Assembly (NCBI RefSeq): GCF_005937885.2
Contig: NZ_CP042176.1
Location: 4,087,501 to 4,151,500 of the forward strand
Source of the DNA: Bradyrhizobium sp. KBS0727
GTDB lineage: Bacteria > Pseudomonadota > Alphaproteobacteria > Rhizobiales > Xanthobacteraceae
Direction of reading: 5' to 3'
DNA: 64,000 bases
The stretch's first letter is position 1. Each line of letters begins with the position of its first letter. The translations under genes were made by a program, and so were the position numbers. Of the stretch, positions 43,052 through 52,654 are shown one piece after another. A model generated the notes under the pieces. It did no database searches and was not told where the DNA came from. It saw only the letters and a program-made list of their open reading frames with translations.

Positions 43052-44560
43052 CTAGCGCCGGAACGTCTTGATCTCCGACACGCTGCCGTCGCGGTAGGTC
43101 AATTCCACCGAGACCGATTTGGTCGACGGCGCCAGCTTGAGGTACGGCAGCGCGTCGTGCGGAATGGCGCTGGGGTCTCTGGGATCGCAGGGCGGCATTT
43201 TCAGAACCTTGTCAGGCACTGAGCTATCGATGCCGATCCGTGCTTCGCGGATCGCGCAGCGAAACGACATCAACTGACTGTAATAGACCAGAAGCCCGTT
43301 GAACTCGCGAAACGACAGCCAGCTGGTCGCGGTCATGTCGAGGATCTTGCGCTGGTCGCGAATGAGGGCGGCCTCCGGATCGAACCTGATCGGGAACGGC
43401 CCCTGGGTCTCGCCATTGGTGTCGACATAGCGCACCTGGATGGTAGCCGCCGGCGCATCGGCCGGAAGCTCGATCGACGAATTCGGCATCCGCTTGCGGG
43501 TGCGCGGATCGAGCGTGTCGATGAAGCCGGTTTCGCGGAAGTCGCCGGCCTCCCCCATCCGCCAGGAAATGCCGAGCGTCGGATCGGCGATCGAGAACAC
43601 CACGCTCCAGCCGCCATTATGGCGCGAGAACGAGGCGATCGGCGCATTGACGGAATCGTTCTGCGGCGCCAGCCGCTGCACCGGCGGCAGCGCCGCAAGC
43701 TGCTGTGGCGGCGCGGCCGGCTTCACGGCGTCCGCGGCAGCCGCAGGCCCCTTCGAAGCGCCGTTGAGAAACACGTCGTCGACCATCTGGTCGAAATAGA
43801 CCGGAATCTGCTTGTGATGGACGGTCTCCGCCATCTCGCTGACGAGGCGCCGCGTGCGCTGCGCGACCTGGACCAGGTTCACGCCGGGCTCCGTCAGTTC
43901 CTTGGCAAAGGTCCGCGTGAACACCGAATTGGGATTGCCGTCATCGTTGGAAAGCCGGTCGAGCGCGGTCTGCCGGGGACCTGCCGAGAACACCGAGAAC
44001 ACGCCTTCCGGCAATTGCGTCATCGGCGCCAGCCCGCCGCCGCCGGCCACCGCGCGGGTGCCGGAGCGCTCGAACGGATTGTTGCGGCAGGCATCGAACA
44101 CCAGAATAGCGGTCCGCACCTTCTTGTTCTGCAACCGCTCGATGACGCGGTCGGCGAGAACGGAAGCGTCGCGCACCAGTTCTTCCTGGCCCTCGGTCGC
44201 GGCCGGCACGTCGGTCGGCAGCAGAAAATTCTGGCCCGCGATCTCGAAGCCGTGGCCGGCATAGAAGAAGAACGCGGTATCGCCCGGCCCCACCGCGCGG
44301 TCGAACGCCAGCAGCGTTTCGGAAAACGCCTGCCGGTTCTGGTTCTCCGCCACCATCACGGTGAAGCCGAGTTGCTTGAGCGTATCGCCCATGGTGCGGG
44401 CGTCGTTGACCGCCTTCTGCAGCTTCGGCACGTTCTTGTAATCGTTGTTGCCGACCACCAGGGCGACGCGCTTCTCGGCATGTGCCGGCGCGGCCAGCAC
44501 AAGCAGGGCCGCCACGACGGCAACAGCGGAAATGAATCTGCAAAGCCAACCGGTCATCAA
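43052..44560 (-). CDS. Exported caspase-like (peptidase C14) protein
   Basis: 502 residues. A Sec signal peptide (1-28, APAHA) is followed by a p20 caspase domain at about 30-265. The catalytic dyad is complete: His103 in FFFYAGHGFE and Cys158 in VFDACRNNPF. After a Pro/Ala-rich linker (about 270-300), the C-terminal 200 residues form a beta-rich domain of unknown type, with Cys in FRCAI and PPCDP. Bacterial orthocaspases cleave after Arg or Lys; roles in stress or cell death are proposed. The substrate is unknown. Confidence 0.9.
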   Translation of the reverse strand: MMTGWLCRFISAVAVVAALLVLAAPAHAEKRVALVVGNNDYKNVPKLQKAVNDARTMGDTLKQLGFTVMVAENQNRQAFSETLLAFDRAVGPGDTAFFFYAGHGFEIAGQNFLLPTDVPAATEGQEELVRDASVLADRVIERLQNKKVRTAILVFDACRNNPFERSGTRAVAGGGGLAPMTQLPEGVFSVFSAGPRQTALDRLSNDDGNPNSVFTRTFAKELTEPGVNLVQVAQRTRRLVSEMAETVHHKQIPVYFDQMVDDVFLNGASKGPAAAADAVKPAAPPQQLAALPPVQRLAPQNDSVNAPIASFSRHNGGWSVVFSIADPTLGISWRMGEAGDFRETGFIDTLDPRTRKRMPNSSIELPADAPAATIQVRYVDTNGETQGPFPIRFDPEAALIRDQRKILDMTATSWLSFREFNGLLVYYSQLMSFRCAIREARIGIDSSVPDKVLKMPPCDPRDPSAIPHDALPYLKLAPSTKSVSVELTYRDGSVSEIKTFRR

Positions 44561-44957
44561 GTTCCCCGTCTGCGCAAAGTACTCTTAAAGCCTCGTGGTC
44601 CGCGGCCCCATCGTTTGGACCCGTCAAACCGCCACAAGGCATAGTCGGCAGGCCCTGTCCCAGGGTTCAACGGTTGCGGGAAGGGTGACGTCATTTGACC
44701 GCCAAATGACGGTTTGGCGGTTATTTGTTCGAAAACATTAAGCTTTTTCGGCCATATCAACGGTTGCAAGATTGACTTTAGCCATTTCGCCCCTATGTTT
44801 CGCTTCAACGCGGCCTTGGATCGAAACGCGATTCCCTGGTTTGCCGCTCGTCTGCGTCAGTCAGAGCCCCCAGCTTCCAGAAAGCGCGCCGTTTCGGGGC
44901 AAAACGCGACAGCCTTTTTACCTTCGATTCCGAACGGCGGTGTCGACTAGAGGCTCA
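44561..44957. other. Long leader region upstream of the DEAD-box gene
   Basis: 397 bases between divergent genes. It contains two overlapping hairpins at 44689-44721 and an AT-rich part (44720-44780) that probably holds the promoter. A frame open from 44772 joins the helicase gene but looks untranslated. No other gene seen. Confidence 0.5.
44689..44721. promoter_or_regulatory. Two overlapping, mutually exclusive dyads
   Basis: CGTCATTT (44689-44696) pairs with AAATGACG (44704-44711). ACCGCCAAA (44698-44706) pairs with TTTGGCGGT (44713-44721). The arms interlock, so only one stem can form at a time. Confidence 0.6.
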
Positions 44958-46550
44958 ATGTCTTTTTCCCATCTCGGCCTTTCCGATAAGGTCCTCGCCG
45001 CTGTTGCGGCCACAGGTTACACCACCCCTACCCCCATTCAGGAACAGGCGATCCCCCACGTTCTGGCCCGCCGCGACGTGCTCGGCATCGCCCAGACCGG
45101 CACCGGCAAGACCGCGGCCTTCGTCCTGCCCATGCTCACGCTTTTGGAAAAGGGCCGCGCCCGGGCACGAATGCCGCGCACCCTGATCCTGGAGCCGACC
45201 CGCGAACTTGCCGCACAGGTCAAAGAGAATTTCGACAAATACGGCGTCGGCCAGAAACTCAACGTGGCGCTCCTGATCGGCGGCGTCTCGTTCGGCGACC
45301 AGGACACCAAACTGACGCGCGGCGTCGACGTGCTGATCGCGACCCCGGGCCGGCTGCTCGACCACACCGAGCGCGGCGGCCTCCTGCTCACCGGCGTCGA
45401 ACTGCTCGTCATCGACGAAGCCGACCGCATGCTGGACATGGGCTTCATTCCCGACATCGAACGCATCTGCAAGCTGGTGCCGTTCACGCGCCAGACGCTG
45501 TTCTTCACCGCGACGATGCCGCCCGAAATCAGCCGCATCACCGAATCCTTCTTGCACAATCCCGAGCGGATCGAAGTCTCAAAGCCGGCCACCGCGGCGG
45601 TCGGCGTGGCGCAGTTCCAGGTCCCCGGCGGCCGCGAGGCGCACGACAAGCGCGATATCCTTCGCCGCCTGCTGCGCGACGCCAAGGACCTCCAGAACGC
45701 GATCATCTTCTGCAATCGCAAGCGTGAAGTCGCCGTCGTGTACAAGTCGCTGCAAAAGCACGGCTTCAGTGTCGGCGCCCTGCATGGCGACATGGACCAG
45801 TCGGCCCGCACCGCGGCGCTCGATCAGTTCCGCAAGGGTGAAATCCCGTTGCTGGTGGCCTCCGACGTCGCCGCCCGCGGCCTCGACATTCCGATCGTGA
45901 GCCACGTCTTCAATTTCGACGTGCCGCATCATGCCGACGACTACGTGCATCGTATCGGCCGTACCGGACGCGCCGGCCGTGCCGGCACCGCGATCTCGAT
46001 CGTCACCTCGCTCGATACCAAGTCGATCGCGGCGATCGAGCGACTGATCGGGCAACCGATCCCCCGCGCCGAGGGCGACTATTCGGTCAGCCCGGAAGCC
46101 TCCGGCGACAGCGATCAGCCGCGCGAGCACCGCTCCCGCGAGGGTTCACGCGGCGGCCGCAAGCCGCGGCGCGGTGAACGCGAGCCGCGTCACGGCGAAC
46201 GCGAGCCGCGTCACGGCAAGGGCGCCGACCGCGAGCCGAGACATTCCGAGACGAGAGCTTCCGAGACGAGAACTTCCGAACCAAGACATTCAGAGCCGAG
46301 AACTTCCGAACCAAACCATTCGGAGCCGCGGCATTCGGAACCGAGGCATCCCAGGGGTGGCCGCAATCGAAGCCCGCAACCACAGGCTGGTTCCGACTCG
46401 TTCGCGCCACCGGCCCCCGCGCAGGCTTCCCGCGTGCCCTCGATCGGCCGCCCCGAACCGCGGCGCGCGCAGCGCGAGGTCGAATCGGAACCAGCCGATC
46501 ACTCGCATCTTCCGGCGTTCCTGTTGCGGCCGGTTCGCGCCCGCGTCTGA
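44958..46550 (+). CDS. DEAD-box ATP-dependent RNA helicase (RhlE type)
   Basis: 530 residues. The Q motif (YTTPTPIQEQAIP) is followed by AQTGTGKT (45-52), PTRELAAQ, DEAD in VIDEADRML, SAT-equivalent FTATM, and the motif V and VI segments ASDVAARGLDI and HRIGRTGRAGRAG. The core ends at about 380. The tail (about 385-530) is rich in Arg, Glu, Ser and Pro with short tandem repeats, likely a flexible RNA-binding extension. ATG 44958 follows AGAGG. RhlE helicases act in ribosome assembly and RNA decay, often in the cold. Confidence 0.93.
   Translation: MSFSHLGLSDKVLAAVAATGYTTPTPIQEQAIPHVLARRDVLGIAQTGTGKTAAFVLPMLTLLEKGRARARMPRTLILEPTRELAAQVKENFDKYGVGQKLNVALLIGGVSFGDQDTKLTRGVDVLIATPGRLLDHTERGGLLLTGVELLVIDEADRMLDMGFIPDIERICKLVPFTRQTLFFTATMPPEISRITESFLHNPERIEVSKPATAAVGVAQFQVPGGREAHDKRDILRRLLRDAKDLQNAIIFCNRKREVAVVYKSLQKHGFSVGALHGDMDQSARTAALDQFRKGEIPLLVASDVAARGLDIPIVSHVFNFDVPHHADDYVHRIGRTGRAGRAGTAISIVTSLDTKSIAAIERLIGQPIPRAEGDYSVSPEASGDSDQPREHRSREGSRGGRKPRRGEREPRHGEREPRHGKGADREPRHSETRASETRTSEPRHSEPRTSEPNHSEPRHSEPRHPRGGRNRSPQPQAGSDSFAPPAPAQASRVPSIGRPEPRRAQREVESEPADHSHLPAFLLRPVRARV
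46156..46345 (+). repeat. In-gene tandem repeats coding the helicase tail
   Basis: First units reading GEREPRH, then units of about five codons with the pattern S-E-(P/T)-R-(H/T) (46245-46345). The DNA repeats are degenerate, so they are old enough to have diverged or are kept at protein level. Confidence 0.75.
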
Positions 46551-46695
46551 GGCGTCATCGATCAGGTTTTTGCGGGCTCCCGGCAAGGGAACCCGTGTTT
46601 ACCCGGTATTCATTCTCCCCAGTTAACTTGCCGCAATAATTTTAGTCATTGCTGCAAGGCAACGAGCGGCGCTGCTCGATATTGGGGACGGATCA

Positions 46696-47759
<1,064 letters not shown>

Positions 47760-47763
<4 letters not shown>

Positions 47764-48209
47764 GCCTTCCGCTTCTTCTTCGCCACCTTCTTGGCAACTC
47801 GCCGTTTGGCCGCCGTCTTCCCGGCGGCCTTCGTCGCGACCGCCCTCTTGGTGGTGCCCTTCGCCGCCTTCCGCCCCTTCGGGCGCTTCTTCATGGCCGC
47901 GCGTTGCGCCGCCGCCAGCGCCGCCCTCGCCCACACGCTGAGCTCCTCGGAATCGTCGAACAGCCGTGCCGGCAATTCCCAGTACGAGTTCACGGTGACC
48001 GTCTTGGCCCGCGTCTGATATTGAAACGGCTTTGAGCCTTCCGCCTCGAATTGCGGAATGGACGCCTCGTCGGCACGGAAATAGAGGCCGGAGCGCAGCG
48101 CCAGCGCGAAGTTGGTGCCGTCGGCGGAAATGCCGAAGCCGGAAAACATTTTGCGGATGGTGACCGGCCCGAAATCGGCAAACAGATCGGTGAGGAAATC
48201 GCGGTCCAT
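47760..48209 (-). CDS. TfoX N-terminal domain protein with a basic tail
   Basis: 149 residues. Residues 1-95 match the TfoX_N domain (FADFGPVTIRKMFSGFGIS...LYFRADEAS). The remaining 50 residues are Lys, Ala and Arg repeats like histone H1 or AlgP tails, suited to binding nucleic acid. TfoX proteins regulate competence in gammaproteobacteria, but this short alphaproteobacterial form is uncharacterised. ATG 48209 starts it; a family B repeat lies upstream. Confidence 0.85.
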
Positions 48210-48234
48210 CTTGGCCCCAACGTAGTTGCCAATT

Positions 48235-48342
48235 CCTCATGGTGAGGAGCCGCGAAGCGGCGTCTCGAACCATAAGGCCCGTGATCTTTTTCGCAACCAT
48301 CCTTCGAGACGCCGCACAAGGATGCGGCTCCTCAGGATGAGG
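48235..48342. repeat. Palindromic repeat, family B
   Basis: CCTCATGGTGAGGAGCCGC on the left pairs with GCGGCTCCTCAGGATGAGG on the right, with inner arms around CGTCTCGAA and TTCGAGACG. A 108-base unit between TfoX and sufA, unrelated to family A. Confidence 0.8.
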
Positions 48343-48365
48343 CCCGTGGGTGTGATCGAAAGAGC

Positions 48366-48770
48366 TTAAATCTTCGCGGGCGTCAGCTGCACCGATTCGC
48401 CGCAGCCGCAGGCCGAAACCTGGTTGGGATTGTTGAAGATGAACTGGGCCTGCATCTTGTCGGCCTTGTAGTCCATCTCGGTCCCGAGCAGGAACAGCAC
48501 TGCCTTGGGATCGACCAGGATCTTGACGCCCCTGTCCTCGACCACCTCGTCGGAGGGCTTCACTTCATGGGCATATTCGACGGTGTAGGACTGTCCGGCG
48601 CAGCCGCCATTCTTGATGCCGACGCGCAGGCCCACGATCTCGGAATCGGCGCGCTGGGTCAGTTCCGTGATGCGTTGGGCGGCAGCCTCGGTCAGGCGCA
48701 TGACCTGCGGGCGCGGACGCGGCTTCGGCTTGGCTGATGGCGTGGGTGAAGCGGGTGTCATGTCAGTCAT
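48366..48770 (-). CDS. sufA: Iron-sulfur cluster assembly A-type carrier
   Basis: 134 residues. The A-type scaffold domain (about 22-132) has the three conserved Cys: Cys57 in NGGCAGQSY and Cys121/Cys123 in ACGCGES. It accepts clusters from SufBCD and passes them to apo-proteins. The first 22 residues are a Pro/Lys-rich extension. It is the last gene of the suf operon, 63 bases after sufT. ErpA or IscA naming cannot be excluded by sequence, but context favours SufA. Confidence 0.92.
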   Translation of the reverse strand: MTDMTPASPTPSAKPKPRPRPQVMRLTEAAAQRITELTQRADSEIVGLRVGIKNGGCAGQSYTVEYAHEVKPSDEVVEDRGVKILVDPKAVLFLLGTEMDYKADKMQAQFIFNNPNQVSACGCGESVQLTPAKI

Positions 48771-48833
48771 GTGATCATTCCCAGCGGCAAATCAATGCCG
48801 TCATCATCTTCCCGTAGATCGGTTAAGCCCAGC

Positions 48834-49205
48834 TCACCACATATTGAGGACGAGGCGGGCCTCGTCGGACATGCGATCCGGCGTCCAGGCCGGGTCCCAC
48901 ACCAGATTGACATTGACGACGCCGACACCGGGAACGCTGGCGATCGCGTTCTCCACCATGGTCGGCAGTTCGCCGGCTGCCGGACAGTTCGGCGTGGTCA
49001 GCGTCATCATCACATCGACGGCGCGATCGTCCTTGAGGTCGACCTTGTAGATCAGGCCGAGTTCGTAGATGTCGGCCGGAATTTCCGGGTCGAATACCGT
49101 CTTCAGCGCGGCAACGATCTCGTTCCCCAGCCGTTCGGTCTCCTCCGGCGGCAGCGCCGAGACGGTTTCCATGTTGGCGGTTTTGACTTCGGCAGTGTCA
49201 CTCAT
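48834..49205 (-). CDS. sufT: SUF system Fe-S assembly protein SufT (DUF59/MIP18)
   Basis: 123 residues with the MIP18/DUF59 fold: TVFDPEIPADIYELGLIYKV, MMTLTTPNCPAAGELPT with its single conserved Cys, and a C-terminal VWDPAWTPDRMSDEARL. It helps cluster assembly or delivery. The start overlaps the sufS stop by 4 bases (ATGA), implying coupled translation. Confidence 0.92.
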   Translation of the reverse strand: MSDTAEVKTANMETVSALPPEETERLGNEIVAALKTVFDPEIPADIYELGLIYKVDLKDDRAVDVMMTLTTPNCPAAGELPTMVENAIASVPGVGVVNVNLVWDPAWTPDRMSDEARLVLNMW

Positions 49206-50449
49206 GAGAACAATTCCCGCGCCTTGATCAGCGCCTGTGCCAGATGGTCGACTTCTTCACGGGTATTATACATCCCAAACGACGCCCGGCAGGTGGCCGT
49301 GACATTGAACCGCTCTAAAAGCGGCATCACGCAATGGGTTCCGGCGCGCACCGCGATGCCCTGGCGGTCGATCACGGTGGCGACATCGTGCGGATGGGCG
49401 CCCTTCATCTCGAACGAGATCACCGGTCCCTTGCCCTTCGCCGTGCCGATCAGGCGCAGCGAATTGATTTCGCGTAGGCGGCCCTCGGCATAGGTCAGAA
49501 GATCGTGCTCGTGGGCGGCGATGCGTTCCTTGCCGATCGAATTGACGTAGTCGATCGCAGCTCCCAGCCCGATCGATTCCACGATCGCCGGCGTACCCGC
49601 CTCGAACTTGTGCGGCGGATCGCCATAGGTGACCCAATCCCTGGTAACTTCGCGGATCATCTCGCCGCCGCCGTTATAGGGGCGCATCGCGACCAAATGA
49701 TCGTACTTTGCATAGAGCACGCCGATGCCGGTCGGACCGTACAGCTTGTGCCCGGTAAAGACGTAGAAGTCGGCGTCGATGTCCTGCACGTCGATCGCCA
49801 TGTGCACCGCCGCCTGACTGCCGTCGACCAGCACCGGAATGCCGCGGGCATGCGCCAGCTTCACCACTTCCTTGACCGGCACGACGGTGCCGAGCGCGTT
49901 CGACATCTGCGTGATCGCAACCAGCTTGGTGCGATCGGTCAGCAGCTTTTCGAATTCCTCGATCAGGAAGTTGCCTTCGTCATCGACCGGCGCCCATTTG
50001 ATGACCGCGCCATGGCGCTCGCGCAGAAAGTGCCAGGGCACGATGTTGGAGTGATGCTCCATGATGGAGATCACGATTTCATCGCCGGCCTTGATATTGG
50101 GCTCGCCCCAGGACGACGCCACGAGGTTGATGGCCTCGGTGGCGTTGCGGGTGAAAATGATCTCTTCGGTGCGCCCGGCGTTGAGGAATTTTGCGACCTT
50201 GGTGCGGCCGCCCTCATAGGCCTCCGTTGCGGTATTGGCGAGATAATGCAGGCCGCGATGCACGTTGGCGTATTCGCTTTTGTAAGCTTCCGTCATGCGG
50301 TCGAGCACGGCGGTCGGCTTCTGGGCGGAGGCCGCGTTGTCGAGATAGACCAGCGGCTTGCCATAGACCTTCATCGCCAGCGCGGGGAAATCCTCCCGCA
50401 CCCGCGCCACATCGTAAGCTCCGTTCCTGACCGCCGGATGCTGGGTCAT
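49202..50449 (-). CDS. sufS: Cysteine desulfurase SufS
   Basis: 415 residues, group II desulfurase. It is PLP-dependent, with the Lys in FTGHKLYGPTG and the persulfide Cys373 in RAGTHCVMPLLERF; the short loop around this Cys marks SufS rather than IscS. It supplies sulfur for cluster assembly on SufBCD. No sufE or sufU is present in the window, so its sulfur acceptor must be elsewhere. It overlaps sufD by 4 bases. Confidence 0.95.
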   Translation of the reverse strand: MTQHPAVRNGAYDVARVREDFPALAMKVYGKPLVYLDNAASAQKPTAVLDRMTEAYKSEYANVHRGLHYLANTATEAYEGGRTKVAKFLNAGRTEEIIFTRNATEAINLVASSWGEPNIKAGDEIVISIMEHHSNIVPWHFLRERHGAVIKWAPVDDEGNFLIEEFEKLLTDRTKLVAITQMSNALGTVVPVKEVVKLAHARGIPVLVDGSQAAVHMAIDVQDIDADFYVFTGHKLYGPTGIGVLYAKYDHLVAMRPYNGGGEMIREVTRDWVTYGDPPHKFEAGTPAIVESIGLGAAIDYVNSIGKERIAAHEHDLLTYAEGRLREINSLRLIGTAKGKGPVISFEMKGAHPHDVATVIDRQGIAVRAGTHCVMPLLERFNVTATCRASFGMYNTREEVDHLAQALIKARELFS

Positions 50450-51771
50450 CCCCGTGCCTCCAGCCAGCGCTGCGCCGCTGCGATCGCAAGTTCGCGCAAG
50501 TCGTCGTTGACGACCGATTCAATCGCCTCGCCCACAAACGCCTGGATCAGCAGCGCCTGGGCTTCCTTTTCGGAAAGGCCGCGGGCGCGCAGATAGAACA
50601 GCAGGCTCTCGTCGAGCGCGCCGGTGGTCGCGCCATGGCCGCAGGTGACGTCGTCGGCGAAAATTTCGAGTTCCGGCTTGTTGACGGCCTCGGCCTCGTC
50701 GGACAGCAACAGCGCCCGCGTCATCATCTTGGCGTCGGTCTTCTGGGCGTGGGGCTGCACGATAATGCGGCCCTGGAACACGGAATGGCCGCTGTCATCG
50801 ACGACGGCACGGAAGACTTCACGGCTGGAACAATGCGGCACCGCGTGATCCATGAACAGCGTGGTGTCGGCGTGCTGGCGGCCGTTGAGCAGGTTGACGC
50901 CGTTGGTCTCGACTGTCGAGCCCTCGCCGGCAAATGCGATGGTCGCCTGGTAGCGGCTGACGCCGGCGCCCGACACCATGCCGAAGGTGTTGAAGTGCGC
51001 ATGCGCGCCCAGCGTCACCACGGCGGAGCAAATGTTGAAAGCGTCGCGGCTATCCTCGACCAGACGGACATGATCGAGCCTGGAATTGTCGCCGATCGCA
51101 ATGACCAGGGAATCATGGGCCTGATAGGTTTTGGCGGCATCGGCTGCGATATAGCTTTCAACCAGCGTAGCTGCGGCATCCTTGCCGAGCCGGAGCATCG
51201 AGCGCGTGAACATGGCGGCAGGTGCCGCGCCGCTGGCGACGTGGACGATCTGCAGCGGACGCGTCAGCACCACGCCATTGGCGATCTCGATCACCACGCC
51301 GTCGGTCATCATGGCGCTGTTGAGCGCGACCATCGGATTGGCACTGTCCGGCGAAAACAATTGCGCCTGCAGCGCAGCGTCGCCGGCCTCCAGCACCTCG
51401 CGCAAGGTGCGGATGCTGAGGCCCTTATCGAGGTCACCCAGATCGGAAAGCTTCGGCGCGAACACGCCGTCGACCAGCACCAGCCGGCGCGCGCCCTCGA
51501 TCGCCTGCAGCTCGACCGCCGCGGAAGCCCGCGTCAGCGCCGCCGCATCCGGCGCAGGCGCCAGCGGCAGCACCTCGCGCATCAACGCGCGCAGGTCGGT
51601 GTATTTCCAGTCTTCGATCCGGCGGTTCGGCAGGCCCACGCGTTCATAGGCCTCGAAGGCCACGCGTCTCGCCTCGACCGCCTTGCCGGTGCCCGGCAAC
51701 CGGTCGTGCACCAGCGCAAAGCTGTCGCTCAGCGCGCGTCCGGTCTCGTTTTTTGCCACAGCTACGTTCAT
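50446..51771 (-). CDS. sufD: Fe-S cluster assembly protein SufD
   Basis: 441 residues of the SufB/SufD family. The right-handed beta-helix core contains the conserved C-terminal segment SDEAEAVNKPELEIFADDVTCGHGATTGALDESLLFYLRARGL. It lacks the Cys-rich catalytic features of SufB and acts as its partner in the SufB-SufC2-SufD scaffold. It starts 8 bases after sufC. Confidence 0.94.
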   Translation of the reverse strand: MNVAVAKNETGRALSDSFALVHDRLPGTGKAVEARRVAFEAYERVGLPNRRIEDWKYTDLRALMREVLPLAPAPDAAALTRASAAVELQAIEGARRLVLVDGVFAPKLSDLGDLDKGLSIRTLREVLEAGDAALQAQLFSPDSANPMVALNSAMMTDGVVIEIANGVVLTRPLQIVHVASGAAPAAMFTRSMLRLGKDAAATLVESYIAADAAKTYQAHDSLVIAIGDNSRLDHVRLVEDSRDAFNICSAVVTLGAHAHFNTFGMVSGAGVSRYQATIAFAGEGSTVETNGVNLLNGRQHADTTLFMDHAVPHCSSREVFRAVVDDSGHSVFQGRIIVQPHAQKTDAKMMTRALLLSDEAEAVNKPELEIFADDVTCGHGATTGALDESLLFYLRARGLSEKEAQALLIQAFVGEAIESVVNDDLRELAIAAAQRWLEARG

Positions 51772-51779
51772 GGAGATGC

Positions 51780-52532
51780 TCAGGCTGCGTCTTCGAACTG
51801 GGCGTAGCCGGAAGCCTCGAGCTCCAGCGCCAGTTCCTTGCCGCCGCTCTTCACGACACGGCCCTTCGACATCACGTGGACGAAATCAGGCACGATGTAG
51901 TTGAGCAGCCGCTGGTAATGGGTGATGACGACCATGGCGCGATCGGGCGACCGCAGCGCGTTGACGCCGTCGGCGGCGACCCTGAGCGCGTCGATGTCGA
52001 GGCCGGAATCCATTTCATCCAGAATGCACAGGCTGGGCTGGAACAGCGCCATCTGCAGCACTTCGTTGCGCTTCTTCTCGCCGCCGGAGAAGCCGACATT
52101 GACGCCGCGCCGGAGCATGTCCTGCGGGATGTTGAGGGAGGCTGCGACCTCGCGCACCTTCTTCAGGAAGTCCGGCGTGGAGAACTCGCTTTCGCCGCGC
52201 GCCTTGCGCTGCGCGTTGAGCGCGGTGCGCAGGAAGTTCATGGTGGCGACGCCGGGAATTTCGACCGGATACTGGAACGCCAGGAAAACGCCCTTGGCGG
52301 CGCGCTCGTCCGGCGCCATTTCCAAGAGGTTCTCGCCATTGAACAGGATTTCGCCGCCGGTCACTTCGTAGCCCGGCTTGCCGGCGATGACATGCGAGAG
52401 CGTCGATTTGCCGGAGCCGTTCGGCCCCATGATCGCGTGCACCTCGCCGCGGTTTACGGTCAGCGACAGCCCGTGGAGAATCTCACGTTCCTCGACACGG
52501 ACCTGCAGGTTTTTGACTTCAAGTAGTGACAT
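51780..52532 (-). CDS. sufC: Fe-S cluster assembly ATPase SufC
   Basis: 250 residues, an ABC-type ATPase. Walker A GPNGSGKST is at 36-44, the signature reads FSGGEKKRNEVLQ and Walker B CILDEMDSGLD. It drives the conformational change of SufBD during cluster assembly. A palindromic repeat lies between it and sufB. Confidence 0.96.
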   Translation of the reverse strand: MSLLEVKNLQVRVEEREILHGLSLTVNRGEVHAIMGPNGSGKSTLSHVIAGKPGYEVTGGEILFNGENLLEMAPDERAAKGVFLAFQYPVEIPGVATMNFLRTALNAQRKARGESEFSTPDFLKKVREVAASLNIPQDMLRRGVNVGFSGGEKKRNEVLQMALFQPSLCILDEMDSGLDIDALRVAADGVNALRSPDRAMVVITHYQRLLNYIVPDFVHVMSKGRVVKSGGKELALELEASGYAQFEDAA

Positions 52533-52559
52533 TCAATTTGTCCTTAAGATTTGGAATCT

Positions 52560-52641
52560 CGTCATTGCGAGGAGCACTTGCGACGAAGCAATCCAGTCTT
52601 GTTTTCGTCCAATGGATTGCTTCGCTGCTCTCGCAATGACG
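52560..52641. repeat. Palindromic repeat, family C, inside the suf operon
   Basis: CGTCATTGCGAG on the left pairs with CTCGCAATGACG on the right; inner arms GCGACGAAGCAATCCA and TGGATTGCTTCGC. It sits in the 122-base gap between sufB and sufC and could stabilise the upstream part of the mRNA. Confidence 0.85.
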
Positions 52642-52654
52642 GCATCAAGCGCCA

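Noticed and set aside
44772..44957. 62-residue N-terminal extension of the DEAD-box helicase
   Set aside because: Foreign to the family, and AGAGG precedes ATG 44958, which gives the standard N-terminus.
46245..46345. CRISPR-like short repeats
   Set aside because: The repeats are in frame within a helicase gene, degenerate, without spacers of constant length and without cas genes.
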